From Echria macrotheca (Eukaryota; Ascomycota; Sordariomycetes; Sordariales; Schizotheciaceae): a stretch of 64,000 nt of DNA. Below the pieces are notes generated by a model that made no database searches, was not told where the DNA came from, and was given only the letters and a program-made list of their open reading frames with translations. The DNA lies in contig MU839829.1 of assembly GCA_030411725.1 (NCBI GenBank), forward strand, positions 496,001 through 560,000, written 5' to 3'. The stretch's first letter is position 1, and every line of letters begins with the position of its first letter. This document shows positions 22,250 through 34,400 of this stretch, in pieces. The translations under genes and the position numbers were made by a program.

Positions 22250-24929
22250 TTAGTACTTGCGCCATCCGTTCGAGCCCTCGCCCCAGCCGGTCTCGGTGGG
22301 CGTGGCGTGGCCGTTGCCGTTACCGGTCTTGGTCGGCTCGCAGGTCTCCGTCTTGGTCACCATGCACTCTTCCGTCTTCGTCTTGGTGACCACGCACTCG
22401 GATGTCTGGGTGACCGTCACGGTCGTGGGGTGCTGCTGGCCCCAGCTGCTGGCCGTGACAGTCGCCGTCTTGGTGATCGTCGCGGTCTGGGCGCCCCAGC
22501 CGCTGGCGGTGACGGTGTCTGTCTTTGTGGCGGTCTTCGTGACGGTCGCGGTCTGGCCTTCGCTGGCGCTGGCGGTGATGGTGGCCGTCTTCGTGATGGT
22601 CTCAGTCTGCCCTCCGCTGGCGCTGGCAGTGACTGTGTCAGTCTTCGTGGCCGTCTTGGTAACAGTCGCGGTCTGCGCGCCGCTAGCGCTGGCGGTGATG
22701 GTGTCTGTCTTAGTGATGGTCTCGGTCTGAGCACCGCTCTTAGTGACGGTCTGAGTCACGGTGGTGGCCTGGCCGCTCTGGCTGGCGGTGATGGTGGCCG
22801 TCTTGGTGACCGTCGCCGTTTCGGTCTGGGCGCCCGACTTGGTGATAGTCTGAGTTACGGTAGTGGCTTGGGTGCTCTGGTCGGTCACCGTTGCGGTCTT
22901 GGTAACCGTCGCCGTGGCAGTTTCAGCCTCCGATTTGGTGATAGTCTGAGTCACGGTAGTGGGCTGGCTGCTCTCCTTGGTGACTGTGGCAGTCTTGGTG
23001 ACCGTCGCCGTTTCGGTCTGGGCGCCCGACTTGGTGACGGTCTGGGTCACGGTGGTGGCCTGAGTATTCTGGTCCGTCACTGTCGCGGTCTTGGTAACCG
23101 TCGCCGTGGCGGTCTGAGTCGCCGGCTTGGTGACGGTGGCCGTTTCGGTAACAGTTGCCGTCTGAGCACCGCTCTTAGTCACAGTCTGAGTCACCGTCGT
23201 GGCCTGGGTATTCTGGTCGGTTACCGTGGCGGTCTTGGTGACAGTCGCCGTTTCAGTCTGGGCACCCGACTTAGTGATGGTCTGAGTGACAGTGGTGGCC
23301 TTGGTGTTCTCGGCGGTGACGGTGACCGTGGTGGCTTGGGTGCTCTGGTCCGTCACGGTAGCGGTCTTTGTGACGGTCGCCGTGGCAGTTTGAGCCTCCG
23401 AGTTGGTGACAGTGGCCGTCTTAGTCTGGGTCACAGTCGCCGTAGTACCCTGGCCGGCCGAATTGGTGACGGTAACCGTTTGGACGGCCGAGTTGGTAAC
23501 CGTGACGGTGGCGGGCTTCGTCTCGGTGACAGTCTTGGTCGCCGTGGAAGCCCCGGTGTTCTGGCCAGATTCGGTGACCGTGACGGTCTTGGTGCTCTGG
23601 CCAGTGGCGGAAGCGGTCACGGTTACGGTTGAAGCCTGCGTGCTGCCAACAGTCACGGTCTGAGTGCTGCCGACCGTAACAGTCTTGGTGCTCTGGCCAG
23701 TCGCCGAAGCGGTCACGGTCACGGTAGGAGCCGACTGGTTGTCCGTGACCGTAACCGTCTTGGTACCTTGGCCAGAACCGGAACCGGAAGCGGTGACGGT
23801 TACGGTGGGAGCGGTCTGGCTGTTGGTGACGGTGACCGTCTTCGTGCCTTGCCCGGAAGGGGAAGCCGTAACGGTCACGGTAGGAGCGGACTCGGTGTTC
23901 GTGATGGTGACAGTCTTGGTGCCTTGTCCTGTGGCGGAGGCGGTGACAGTCTTAGTGGTCTTCACCGTCTCGGTGGCCGTCTCGGTGCTCGCCTGCTTCG
24001 TGGTCACCGTGACAGTCTCGCTGGTGCAGTAAGCCGGCTGCGGGTTCTGGCCCCAACAAGGGTTGCCCCAGCCGTGAGGATGGCCGTGACCGCGACCGGG
24101 ACCGAAGCCCTCAACCTCGCGGGAGTGGTGGCGGGGGTGCCCCGAACCCTCACCCTGGCCGCCGTGCTGACCGTGCTTAGGGAAGCCACCTTGCTGAGGA
24201 TGCTGAGAGCCCTCGCCTTGCTGAGGGTACTGGGGGCGCTCGCCCTGCTGGGGGTACTGGGGACCTTCGCCTTGCTGAGGGTACTGGGGGCCCTCACCCT
24301 GACCTTTTTGAGCCATCTTCTTTAGGGGGCATCCGTTGGAGTCCTTTACCTCATTGTCACATGGTTCCTGATGGTCTCCCCGACGGACATAGCCCCACCC
24401 GTTCCGAATGGTCTGCTTGTCATTGCCGCGGTTCGTGGCGTACGAAGTCTGCAAAATGTCAGTATCGAATCTTCCCGAATATGGGAAAGGGGGTACGAAC
24501 GTCATACTCGCGGGAATACATGGTGCAGTAGAGTCCCTTGGCACGGTTGTCCTCGTACATCACGTAGGCGACGAAGAACTTGCACTCGAGGAACTCGCCA
24601 TTCTCGTCGGGGTGCTTCCGGTTGTAGTTGGACGTGGCGGTGCAGTGGGCGGCGCAGAGATCAGGGATGTACGACTCCTCGAAGTACTTGTAGCCTGTTG
24701 TAACAGTGTTAAACGGGGTCCTCAAATTGGGGGAGAGATACTCACCGAGATAAGTGTTCTTGCCATTCTCATCGAGGGGGGCATTGACCGTCTGGTCTCC
24801 AAAGTAGACCGGGCCGTCATATCCGTCGACGCTGTCGGGACGGGTCAGGAGGTTCTTGGGAGCACCAGCAACTCCGGGGAGAAGCGTGGTGACCAAGGCG
24901 GCCAAAATGACCGCGAGCGTGCGGCTCAT
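22250..24929 (-). CDS. Secreted protein: cysteine domain + Tyr/Pro/Gln repeats + long Thr/Val (TVT) repeat
   Basis: Exons 24929-24746, 24694-24501 and 24448-22250 encode 858 residues. The start at 24929 opens a clear signal peptide (MSRTLAVILAALVTTLLPGVAGA). Residues about 25-190 are a cysteine-containing domain (PDLCAAHC, CKFFVAYVMY, YSREYD|TSYATNRG) seen in many fungal extracellular proteins sometimes labelled fruit-body-specific. Next come four units of about nine residues (YPQQGEGPQ), a His/Gly-rich linker, and about 500 residues of threonine/valine repeats (TVTKTATVTDQ..., TVTASATGQ...), then a short Cys-containing end (TSECVVTKTKTEEC). No C-terminal hydrophobic tail is seen, so a GPI anchor is unlikely. 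Thr-rich repeats would be heavily O-mannosylated; a cell-wall or adhesin-like role is inference. Both introns (51 and 52 nt) restore frame. Confidence 0.82.
22400..24000 (-). repeat. Tandem TVT/TKT coding repeat
   Basis: About 1.6 kb of imperfect repeats (unit lengths near 30-50 residues, built on TVTxTxTVT), interspersed with AQTETATVTKTAT and GQGTKTVTVT cassettes. Because the repeats are periodic, several other frames are also open; those are shadows. Confidence 0.85.
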
Positions 24930-26221
24930 CTTGACGACTGCTTGGGGGTGCGGGTGCGGGTGAGGCTGGGGCTGTGACGAAGACAAAGGCAAATGAGGAT
25001 GAGTGGAGAGGTGAGGATGGATGGAGAGATGAGTGAGTGGTGATGATGAGTTGGATGTATCCAAAAGCCAGGGGATGAAGGCTTATATCCCCAAATTGCT
25101 CACTCGCAAAACCTCTTCTTCCACTGTTGGAAGCCTGTGGATCACTGATCGGGTTCCGCCATGTTGAGCTCTCCGCAAGCATTGCGCAATCCAATTGCTG
25201 TTTCCGGATACGAAAGGGACAGCATCGACGTGCGCTTTCGTGGTGATCATGGTGGACCTGCTACACAGTGAAGTGGTTGTTCCTGTAAGGAGGGAAGCAA
25301 GACGTACAGAGCCTTGTCGCAAGCCATGTGACTAGGAGTTTAATTGGCACACTGCGGAATGGCCGCGCGCCTAAAGGCAGTAATATGTCGATTCCTCTGC
25401 CAGTTTAGGAACTGCCTGTCCAATTCATGTCATGGAAGCAGCGGCTTGCGACGGTGCGGAAGTAGGTACCTGTCCATCAATCCAGACAGTTTCGGGCCGA
25501 GCATTGTTGGTGGGAAAATACCCGCAGTAGTGGCATCGTGAGGCCCATTTTGATGCTTTGAATTGCGGAATTGACCCAATTCGGTCAGGACGGGAAGTTG
25601 TCGTCGCCCGGCCATGTTCCGTTAGCCCCTGAAAATGTAAACAAACGCAGGTACAACATACGCAACTGGGGCTGTGTAGCTTCGACAGGCATAAATTGTC
25701 CTCATGCCTTCACGTATATTTGGCATTCAAAACTATCCCATTTTGATGTCTGTCGCGGCCAACTATTCAATCTGTCGCGGTTCGACAGTGTCTGCATCTG
25801 CAACATGTTAGGGCGTGCTGCGGCACCCAGCACGGTCCAAGACGAACGCGTCTTGGCAATGTCCCACCACGGTGGACTCCGAACATTTGTTGCGCGTCGC
25901 GCTCATCAGATCCACCGTATTCCAGGCAATTCGGGCTCCGGCCCACGTCGTCTGTCGAGAACATACAGGCCGATACAGACCACAACGACAATTCGGCACC
26001 GTAAAGGAGGGCGTTGGGAAGCCGTAACTAATCCGTAATCCGTATTGTTGCTAGTTACAAAGATAAAGCTCCTGCACATTGCTTGGACGCAGTTGATGTG
26101 CTCATTGATGGCCAAATATTCATATTCAAAGGCATACTCCTGGCCACGAAACATGCCTTTAATAACAACCAAAACCCCAGCCGCGTGTATCAATAGCTAA
26201 ATCAATATTTGCTTCCCCTTA
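24930..26221. other. Intergenic, promoter of the repeat-protein gene
   Basis: The first 170 bases carry the 5' leader (CA-rich) and a TATA-like box (25083-25089). The rest up to 26221 is unannotated 3' flank of the ATP-grasp gene; several short frames, none recognised. Confidence 0.5.
25083..25089 (-). promoter_or_regulatory. TATA-like box of the repeat-protein gene
   Basis: ATATAAG on the minus strand, about 155 bases before the ATG at 24929, followed by a CA/TC-rich leader. Confidence 0.4.
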
Positions 26222-27700
26222 TTAAAAAGTGACCTCGTCCCCACCCTCCTTCCTCACGCGTTCCATCAGCTTCTCCAGCTCTTTTCGATCCTCCGCCCCG
26301 ATGACAACATCCGCAATACTCGTCCCTTCCTTCTCCTCCTTCCCTTCCCTCTCATCGTACCAGCTCAGCACTACCATCTTCCCACCCTCAAACTCCTCCT
26401 TCCACCGCTGGATAAACTCCTCCCGGGTCTGCTTCGTCGTCAACCCAAAACTACTCGCGCATGCCAACCCCCTCTCCATGAAATGTGTCTTCAGTAACGG
26501 TAGCGCCAACGACCCCGACGTGCGCACGTTCAAATCCACAATGAACTCCCCGCCCTCCTTATCCTCGAGAACATCAATCCCCACAGGGCCAGTATACCCA
26601 TGCCTTCTCAAGAACTCAGCCGTCTGGTCGACGATGGGCCTAAACCGAGCCTGCAGCTTCTCCTGCGAAGAATAAGAGATGGTACTCCCGACCCAGGCAT
26701 TCTCATCCGAGATCATCTGCTCCGACACACCTAGTATCACGGGTTCCGAGGAGGCGTCGGTCGCAAGGAACGTAATCCCAAAATCCCCCACCGGATCGCG
26801 CACCATCTCCGACAAGACCACAGCGCCCGGGTCGAGGTGCGCATTCAACTCGGTAACCTGCGCGAGCAGCTTGTGCAGCGGCCCCTCGACATCGACCAAG
26901 TCCCGGAGGAGATCCTCCTTGGCCGTCTCCGAGGCGACGACCCAAGTCCCCGCGCCGCCGAACGTCTGCTGCGTCTTGAAGACGAACGGGACTTGTCTGG
27001 CCGAAACGGCGTCGACGACCCGGGCTGTTTGCGTCTCGATCCACTTCTCGGGCGGCTGCGAAAGACCGGGGATGGGCGCATCTGTGCGGATGACCTGTGA
27101 CTTGGGCGTCGGCAGGCCGGACTCGGCGAGGGCGGCCTTGCTGTTGAGGAACCAGTGCGTGTCGAGGTCGTGTGTCAGGGGGTATTGGTGTAGGTCATCG
27201 AGCGCGAGCTTGTACGCGAGCTTGTCGATGGCGTGTTTGGCGAGGGGGATGGCGCCGGGGCCGTCGCAGAAGACTAGCTCGGGTTTCTGGGCAGGGTCGA
27301 GGACCGAGACGGTCGTCTCGGTCTCGCGCTGGTCGTGGGTTTTCTTGGACGGGTTGGTGTGGAAGAAGACGACGGGCGTCGGGCCGGCGAGGAAGGCATC
27401 TCGCTGCGGAATCAGGCTGAGATACTTCATGGCCAGCGATCGCTGGAGTGGTTTGTTCCGGGATGTTAGCTTGTGGGGAGGTTCCGTGTTGAAGGGCGTG
27501 TCCTGGTAGAGGTATTTCTTGTTGCGGGGGAAGCCGGGGCTGAGGTCCAGTCCGCTGCTAGCACCGCAGAGCACCAGGCCGATGCGCGACTTGGTGTTCT
27601 TCTCACTCGCCCGCTTGTAAAGCTGGGCGAGCGTCGTGTCGAGCTTGATTGTGGGGAGCTTCATCCCGGCTGGCGAGGTTGAAGGACTCTGGGAGCCCAT
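26222..27700 (-). CDS. ATP-grasp domain enzyme (fungal solid-state-culture-specific family)
   Basis: Single-exon, 492-residue cytosolic protein with a C-terminal ATP-grasp fold, which activates a carboxylate with ATP for ligation to an amine or other nucleophile. Substrate unknown. The start is set at 27700 (MGSQSPSTSPAG); the longer open frame begins with GTG and is unlikely. Visible: a central glycine-rich nucleotide loop FKTQQTFGGAGTWVV, acidic strands in LSEMVRDPVGDFGITFL, and the metal/phosphate site FIVDLNVRTSGSLAL, where the usual Glu-x-Asn is Asp-Leu-Asn. The N-terminal third (KSRIGLVLCGASSGLDLSPG) resembles a pre-ATP-grasp domain. The family is sometimes annotated in Aspergillus as solid-state culture specific; I rely on memory for that label. 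No partner ligase gene is adjacent. Confidence 0.8.
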   Translation of the reverse strand: MGSQSPSTSPAGMKLPTIKLDTTLAQLYKRASEKNTKSRIGLVLCGASSGLDLSPGFPRNKKYLYQDTPFNTEPPHKLTSRNKPLQRSLAMKYLSLIPQRDAFLAGPTPVVFFHTNPSKKTHDQRETETTVSVLDPAQKPELVFCDGPGAIPLAKHAIDKLAYKLALDDLHQYPLTHDLDTHWFLNSKAALAESGLPTPKSQVIRTDAPIPGLSQPPEKWIETQTARVVDAVSARQVPFVFKTQQTFGGAGTWVVASETAKEDLLRDLVDVEGPLHKLLAQVTELNAHLDPGAVVLSEMVRDPVGDFGITFLATDASSEPVILGVSEQMISDENAWVGSTISYSSQEKLQARFRPIVDQTAEFLRRHGYTGPVGIDVLEDKEGGEFIVDLNVRTSGSLALPLLKTHFMERGLACASSFGLTTKQTREEFIQRWKEEFEGGKMVVLSWYDEREGKEEKEGTSIADVVIGAEDRKELEKLMERVRKEGGDEVTF

Positions 27701-30059
27701 GCTGGTGTTGGCGGGTTGTTGAGAAGAGATGGATTGAGATGATGGCTCATCGTGAATCTGTTTGTTTACTTGCGAGATTTTATACTGGCGGTGCACCGAG
27801 ACATAAACGTCATTGGGGATTTGCAGACTGCAGGATCGACGGGAAGGCTCGTCCCGTGGCCTCGGGAAGGGGAGAGGTGAGACAATGACATCATGGCTGC
27901 TGTGTCTTGGCGTTGTTTGGCCCAGCCGTCAGCTGAAGCGGTGACTTAGGCGTCGCTTCCTTCGTTGGTCATTTCTGCAAGTTCCCTTCTTCCCCTCGCT
28001 CCTGGAGAATTTAAAACGTTTTTGCTCTTCAGCTTCCAGATATATTCTATAGCTCTAGTGGGCAGGGAGAAAGGTGTTGAAGGCCATGTTTAGTCGGTGA
28101 GGTGCGCTGAACCAGTCCCGCTCAGGCACGACGTACTTGCCTTTGACGATGAACTTGCTGCTTGAAGCAGGAGATCGGACTGTTGGATTGCTTGCTAACA
28201 GACGGCAAGTTAGCTGTGACTCAGAGGCTGTGGGCTGCGACGATGGCGGCGGGCTAGATACAAGGGCTGGATGATGGCCATGGTGAATCTGTGAGTGGAT
28301 CGAGTTCATGGATTTAGAGTTGTTGAAGACGGCTTTGTTGTCAAGTGTACGTACCTAGTGCTTGTCTTTTCATCCTATTTTCTTTTGACTTTCTGGTTTG
28401 ATAACAGCCGTCCTTGACACCGCTTGTCAATGTTGCATCTACAGCCTGATTTGTTGGACCAATGGTCCCGACGCCATCAGTAACCCTAAATTTTGTCACT
28501 CTTTTCAATGCATGGTTGACTTGCAGATGAATCGAATTTGTATTTCGACAGGTGTATGCACGAAGACAGCAAGGCCGGAGATCCTGGTTACGGCCGCTAG
28601 CGTTTCCTATTGTGGTTAGGTATCTACCTTAGGTTGCCAACTTAGGTACTTCTGACCCTGGTTTTGGATGATGAGTAAGGCTGGCAGTTATTCTACACCT
28701 TACGCCGATAACATGGGGTGTGCTGTGTGGTATATCCAGTTATCGGTCTGAAGATGTGAGCTGCTTAACGGCGAAGTCTGGACTACGGTTGCGATAGCTT
28801 GAGCGTACGTTTATGCCATTATGCTCTTACGGCTATGTAGCGGAGATGTACGGTGGGGATGGCTTTTAGTATGCTTACTCAGTAGTGCAGAAGTTTTGCT
28901 AAGTCTTAAATGTGCGACGAAGCCTTTATCCACGGTAGTCACGAGCACAGGGCCCTGCTGGGCCTAACTCGTGCTGGCATATATCCACAGTTAGGATTCT
29001 AAGGTGCTGACCTTAGAATTCTGGCAATCCTTTTGGAAGGCTGGTCAATTGGGTGTGGGTCTGGTTGAAAGTCGTCACAACGGTACCTATTGAAGATGTT
29101 GAATACGCGGAAAGTGATCCCGACTGCCCGTAATTAGGAGTACTAATGGGATGTATGATTGGAGGGCCATGGCAAGTGCATCAAAGATTGACATTACTCT
29201 ATGGGTATAGGTGAGCTTTGGTGAGCGAGGTTTCTGTATCATCATCATTGTCTAGATGACGTCTTTGCCCCTTTTCGCGGTTTACATTGACATCTGTCCC
29301 AGAGCAAATGGAGCTCCAAAGAAGATTGACACCAAATATGACACATCTGACCATGCTAAGAATGCCCTTCTAAGGTATATCTTCAATCGGCAACCATGAC
29401 AGACATCTTGTCTCCAGTTTAATCTCACGAACCAACCGAGTCACTCTAACCATAACGAGCGGCAAGTAAAGAATAGACCGCGAAATCAAGAACAACCTTC
29501 CTTATGTTTGCTCAAGTCTCTGCAACCAGTCTCAACGCCGTAGCCCCTTTCATGGCTAGTACTATCCAGAGAGAGACCCAGCTATCTCGTATACCTCCCA
29601 GACACCTCTATCAAGAATAGGTAGGTAATTAGAAGACGTTCTTACCGAATTCTCCAGGGAAACGTCTCCCTTGATGTTGGTAGCACCATCCCACCGTAAC
29701 CTCGGGCGCCAAGACTACCTACGCTCACCTCGGTGTAACACAAGGAGCTCCAGTCAGAGAGAGCTATGATTGCCCAGAAACTAGGCACCAGGCTGTGCTC
29801 CCACGTAGCGAGAGAACCTCACCAGGGCCTACTCCGATTCGGGCTTCCATGCATATATCAAAAGCGGGGTAGAGCGCCATTGTATCTGGATGCTCCGCGG
29901 GAGTTTTGGGGATTTCTCGCGGCGTTGCATCTTTGAAGTTTTTTTTTTTTCTTTTATTCTTTCTTTTGAATTTGATATCGCTTATTAGGAGAAACTCACT
30001 CGCCTGCACTTGTTTAGCACAACGCCCCCACGTTTCATTTACCAAGCCCAACACATAAC
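27701..30059. other. 2.4-kb gene-poor stretch
   Basis: Divergent flank of the ATP-grasp gene and of the gene at 30060. A short minus frame (28055-28309) and others lack domains or splice support. Contains TACCTAGG-like sequence and a T-run just before the 30060 gene. Nothing else recognised. Confidence 0.5.
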
Positions 30060-31306
30060 ATGTCCGACGACGCCAACAACAACTCCCCCGCCGCCGCCGC
30101 CGCCGACTCCTCCCCATCCGAAAACACCGACTCCTTCCCCGACTTCAACCTCTTCATCCCCCTAACAGCCGACGACACCGACGCAGCCGGCTTCCGGATC
30201 AAGAACGCGCCCCCCGGCGCAGACGGCACGCCCGAGACGAACCGCATCCACCTAACAGGCTACGACCGCGCCAACGCGACCGCCGTGCGCGGCCGCCTCC
30301 TACACGTCGTGCACGGCACCGTCTCCACTTCCTCGCGCCGGCCCGCGTCCCTCCTCGTCTTCGAGTGGCTCCTAGTCCCGGGAAAACTGGGGAGGCGCTT
30401 CCGCGAGGCGGACATCGACATCACCTTTGCCGCGGCCGGCCGGCGGCGCGGCAGGGACCTGGCCGAGTTTGCGCCGGGCGTGGTGGGCGTCGCGCCCGAC
30501 GTGCCGGTCGAGTCGTGCGTGTCTAGTCGTGAGGTGACGGTCGAGACGAGCTGGGGCGCCAAGATCACGGCTGGGTATGCGCCGTTTGTGTCGGGCGGGC
30601 CGGAGGTGGCGAGGAAGAAGACAGAGGTTACGAGGAGGAGTGATTATCGCTTTGTGGCTGGGTATCCGACGTATGTGGAGAAGACGCATGGGGAGCCGAA
30701 TGCGGTGCACTGGTGGGTTTTATCCCTTCTTAATCCCTTCGGTTTTCTCTCTCTCTCTCTCTCTCTGTTTGTGTGTGTGTGATGTCGGTGTATGTGTTGA
30801 ATGGTGTAGGGTACCGTTTGCTCATACGTTTCGGGGGTAGGACGCTGCAGGAGAATAGACACGAGGAGAGCGGGCTGCCCGGTCGTGTGCGGACTGCCGT
30901 GCTGCTGCAGCGCAATGTGGGCGACAACAAGGGCATGTTCAGCGCCACCATCAAGACCAGTGTCAAGGTGTCCGTGTTGGCCGACGGGGCCGAGTCGCTG
31001 CGGAAATTGGTTGGCCTGATCCCAAAGGACGACCCGGTGTACTTTGACCCTGGTGCCGTCCAAGGGACTGCGCACGGCGCTGCTGTCTTGTATGGAAGCC
31101 CTGATGTGGCGGGCGTGACGAGTCCTGTTGATAAGAACAACCTCATCAGGGAGGATCTGGCGAAACTCGTCGCTGTTGACGGGGGAACGAATCCGTCATC
31201 TGCGCAGCCTGCCGCAGCGAAACCTCCGGATTCAAAGCCGTCCGAACCGGAGGATACGCAGGAACATGGTGTGAACGTGAACGTGGACGTGGGTTTGGAG
31301 GTGTGA
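30060..31306 (+). CDS. Conserved fungal protein of unknown function
   Basis: Two exons, 30060-30712 and 30841-31306, give 372 residues. The 128-nt intron (donor TG|GTGGGT, acceptor GGGTAG) joins NAVHW to TLQENRHEESGLP in frame; an earlier TAG acceptor would not. The protein begins with an acidic, Ala/Ser-rich segment, then a beta-rich, soluble-looking body (RIHLTGYDRANATAVRG, SLLVFEWLLVPGK, VETSWGAKITAGYAP, RTAVLLQRN, KDDPVYFDPG). No signal peptide, membrane helix or catalytic motif is evident. It resembles hypothetical proteins widespread in Pezizomycotina, but I cannot give a function. The intron carries a CT-dinucleotide run followed by a GT run. Confidence 0.78.
30747..30782 (+). repeat. 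CT and GT microsatellite inside an intron
   Basis: About ten TC units directly followed by a (TG)n run within the intron 30713-30840. Confidence 0.75.
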
Positions 31307-31449
31307 TGCGGTTGGTCCAATGCAACGTCCACTTTTGAACCAGATCAGTAGTCGTGGGCAAACCAAATATAGCATAGGGTATATATATATATACGCGTGC
31401 TTGGCTCCCCGTCCCCATCCCCACCCCCATCCTAGCCTAAGATAGGTAC

Positions 31450-34400
31450 TCACAGCTCGACTTCAGAAGCAAACTTCTGAACAAGCGGCCACAGCTCCTT
31501 CGCAGGATCCCACCGCAAGACATCGTCAACGCGAACTTTCTTATTGTTCGAACCGCTGTCGAACGTCTTGGTCATGATTTTGCGCATCCAATTCGCCCGG
31601 CCCTTGGTCGGAATCGACCTGCCTTCAAGAGCCATGCACGACATGACCAGAGCAGCGAGTCCAGCGGCCAATGCCGTGGCTCCGGAATTCCCGACTTCGG
31701 GGTCCTCGGACCCGTCGAGGATGTACTCTCCGGGAAAGAGAAAGTCTACCTTCTTGCCCAAGTCGACGTACTTTTTCACGTCAAAGTCCTTGTCGGTGGC
31801 GCCGATGCTGAAGACTTGAGGATGGCCGCAGGGCATCCACCTATCCGACAGAGCACTGTGCTTCGCATCGCAAGCCGCCCCGAACAGGAGGATGTTGGCA
31901 TTGGCCGCGTTGGTGAGGGCATCCTCCAGCGCTTGCATGGCTATTTCGTTGCCAGTGTCGCCGGTCACCTGCCGGAGATTCCAGCTCATGGAGATGATGT
32001 CCACCTTCTGATCCGTAGCCCATTCGACAGCCTGACAACCGTAAGTTGGCGTACTTTCGTGAGAAAAGGGTGAGAGGGAATTGCTAACCTTTTTCGCATG
32101 GTCAAGACTGAATGTACGGTGCCGCACACCCTCCCAGCTCGTCACGCTCAGCTTGGCCACGTGGATCGCAACGAAGGGGCAGACATTGCGGATGAGCCAC
32201 GCCATCTTGCTGCCGTGCTGGTTGGTAGAGACGTAGGGACTCCTTTGACCCTGATCCAGCTCCCCAGAGTCCTCTTCGGGCCAACCTGCGTGGTGGAGGT
32301 ACATGCCATTGCTGTGGTAGGTAGGGTCCACTCCGTCATCCAGAAGCGCAACCTTGATAATGCCGCGACGCTCGGGATCCGCAGAGACCTTCTTCTTGTA
32401 CTTGTTGTAGAAGGGGCCCTGGAATTTCAAGACGACGTCGAACCAGGGGTGTTTGCTATGCTGTGTCAGCTCCTGTGCAGTCCCTCGGCCACGTTACCCC
32501 AGGGCAGTAAGCTGGGATTCACAAGATATTTCAGGGACTTACGGAGGATCGCTTGTGTTTGTACCGCCGCCCTTGGACCCGCCCCGCAGTCGCTTTGCAT
32601 CCTGTATGGTGATGGTAGGCCGCTTTGCGAAGGGTGGTTCAAGTTGTAGCGTTGAACACCAGGGCTCGGGGGCCCGGTCTGGCCATTGCTTCACCATCTT
32701 TTCGAATTCCGCTAGCTTGGCGTCTTGTTGCTCTGCAGGCTCCGTACCCTGAGTGTGCGAGCCATTCTGTCAACATATCGATACCACAGCAAGCTGTGTT
32801 GTCGGATAGGAGGAAGGGGGATGTGACGTACTCTTTGAACATGGAGGTGGATTTTTTGCAGCTGTTCAGCATTGAGCGCATGTGGTCAGTTTCTCGGTGC
32901 CTTGATGAAAATGTTGAACTAGGCATGTATGTAGACTGGGTCTCACCTTGTTCAGCGTCCGTAAGCCTTGTGTGTCGGCCCAATGCCACAACACCGAGTT
33001 CAAGCCGCTCCAATGGAGGGAAATCTCAATCAAGTCATTGGGGAGGGTGAACTTGTTTGCGCAAAGGTCCGGCCGGTTCCAGTTGAGGTAGCGCACCTCG
33101 AGCCCTCTCAAACATTCCTCGACGGTTAGGTCAGAACAGTAGTGGTGCGGATTCTCGGTAACGGTTAGGCTGAGGATGGACTTGACCTCCTTTTCACCTT
33201 TGAGCCACTGGAATACCGCCTTGAGGCTTTCTTCGTCCTCGGCCCACCGCTCCATCGTATCATCGTCGCTGAGTGACATCTCCTGTAGCTCCTCGGGCGT
33301 GTATTCGAGGCTCAAATTGACCGACTCCATAGTCGGCTCGAACATGAGAAAGGCAAAGTTGTCGGTTGTGCTGGGCGTCGCCCGCTGATTCCCTACGAGA
33401 GAAAACCTACGTCGGCGCTTGACATCACCTAGACGAGCACATGAATAGCTGCGGTCAGCTCACGCCAGATACGCCGGTGGAGGGAGGTGATGGAAGCTTC
33501 CACCGAGTTTGGCACGCACTTTTGAATCGAGGGGCGCCTTCGGCGGTCCGGTTGTGGAAGAGACAGAGGCTTGCCTTATCGTGTCCCAGCCAAAAGGACA
33601 GCTCCTTCAGCTGGGTGAGTAGTGTCGATGGCGTTGTGTCGACCGCCGTCAGTTCTGTGGCTCGATGGTCCCGATTCGTGTTGTTTTTGATCGGACCCCT
33701 AGCCGCACTTGAAGCTGGGGCGCGCACCCCATCCTTCCTGTTGCCGGGCGGCTGGCTAGCGCCTTCTCTACGGGCATCGGAGCTGCCATCGGAGCGCGTG
33801 CCCTGCCTCCGCAGCTTTTCCTTCAACTCCTCTTCCTCTTGCATTTTTCTCCTGAGCCGATCTGCTTCCAGCTGTGCCTCGCCCTTTCCCGCACCGCTGG
33901 CCTTCACCTGGCTCAGTCTGGTATCGTGTGGAAGCTGAAGTGGTTGCTTCGACTCGGTGCGTTCCGCAAGCACCGCTCCTGCTCCTGCTGTTGGTACTAC
34001 TGGCGAAGCTGGCAGTTTGGATTCTTGAGCCGGGCCGGATAGGGGAGTGGAGTTTGGTTGGACACTTGGGGTCCCGGCTTGCCGGTCTCCCTTGGCGTTT
34101 CTGTCCTTGTAATACTCAAAACGGGCGGCCAAGAGGTGGAGGTATGGCGACAAGCCCGCCGAGTTGTGGACCGCGAGGACCGCCATGTTCCGCTGGACCA
34201 AGAGCCGGAAGATGCTAAACAGTCTCTCCCGAGCGGCTGACATAGCTATGCGGGCGTTCGAGCATTCGGCGCACATGGTCTGCATCGAGTCGAATCTTTT
34301 GGCTGCCTGTCCGCTTCCCAGAGGGGAGAAGGCGGCAGTTGCCCGGGGTTTGCCTTGATTGCTCGCGGGAGATTGCGGAAGACTCTGCCTTTGCGGAGGG

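Noticed and set aside
22217..24325. Long plus-strand frames over the repeat region
   Set aside because: Periodic repeats leave antisense frames open; only the minus-strand frame has a signal peptide, introns and a coherent protein.
27701..27796. N-terminal extension of the ATP-grasp frame
   Set aside because: Begins with GTG rather than ATG; the ATG at 27700 is the plausible start.
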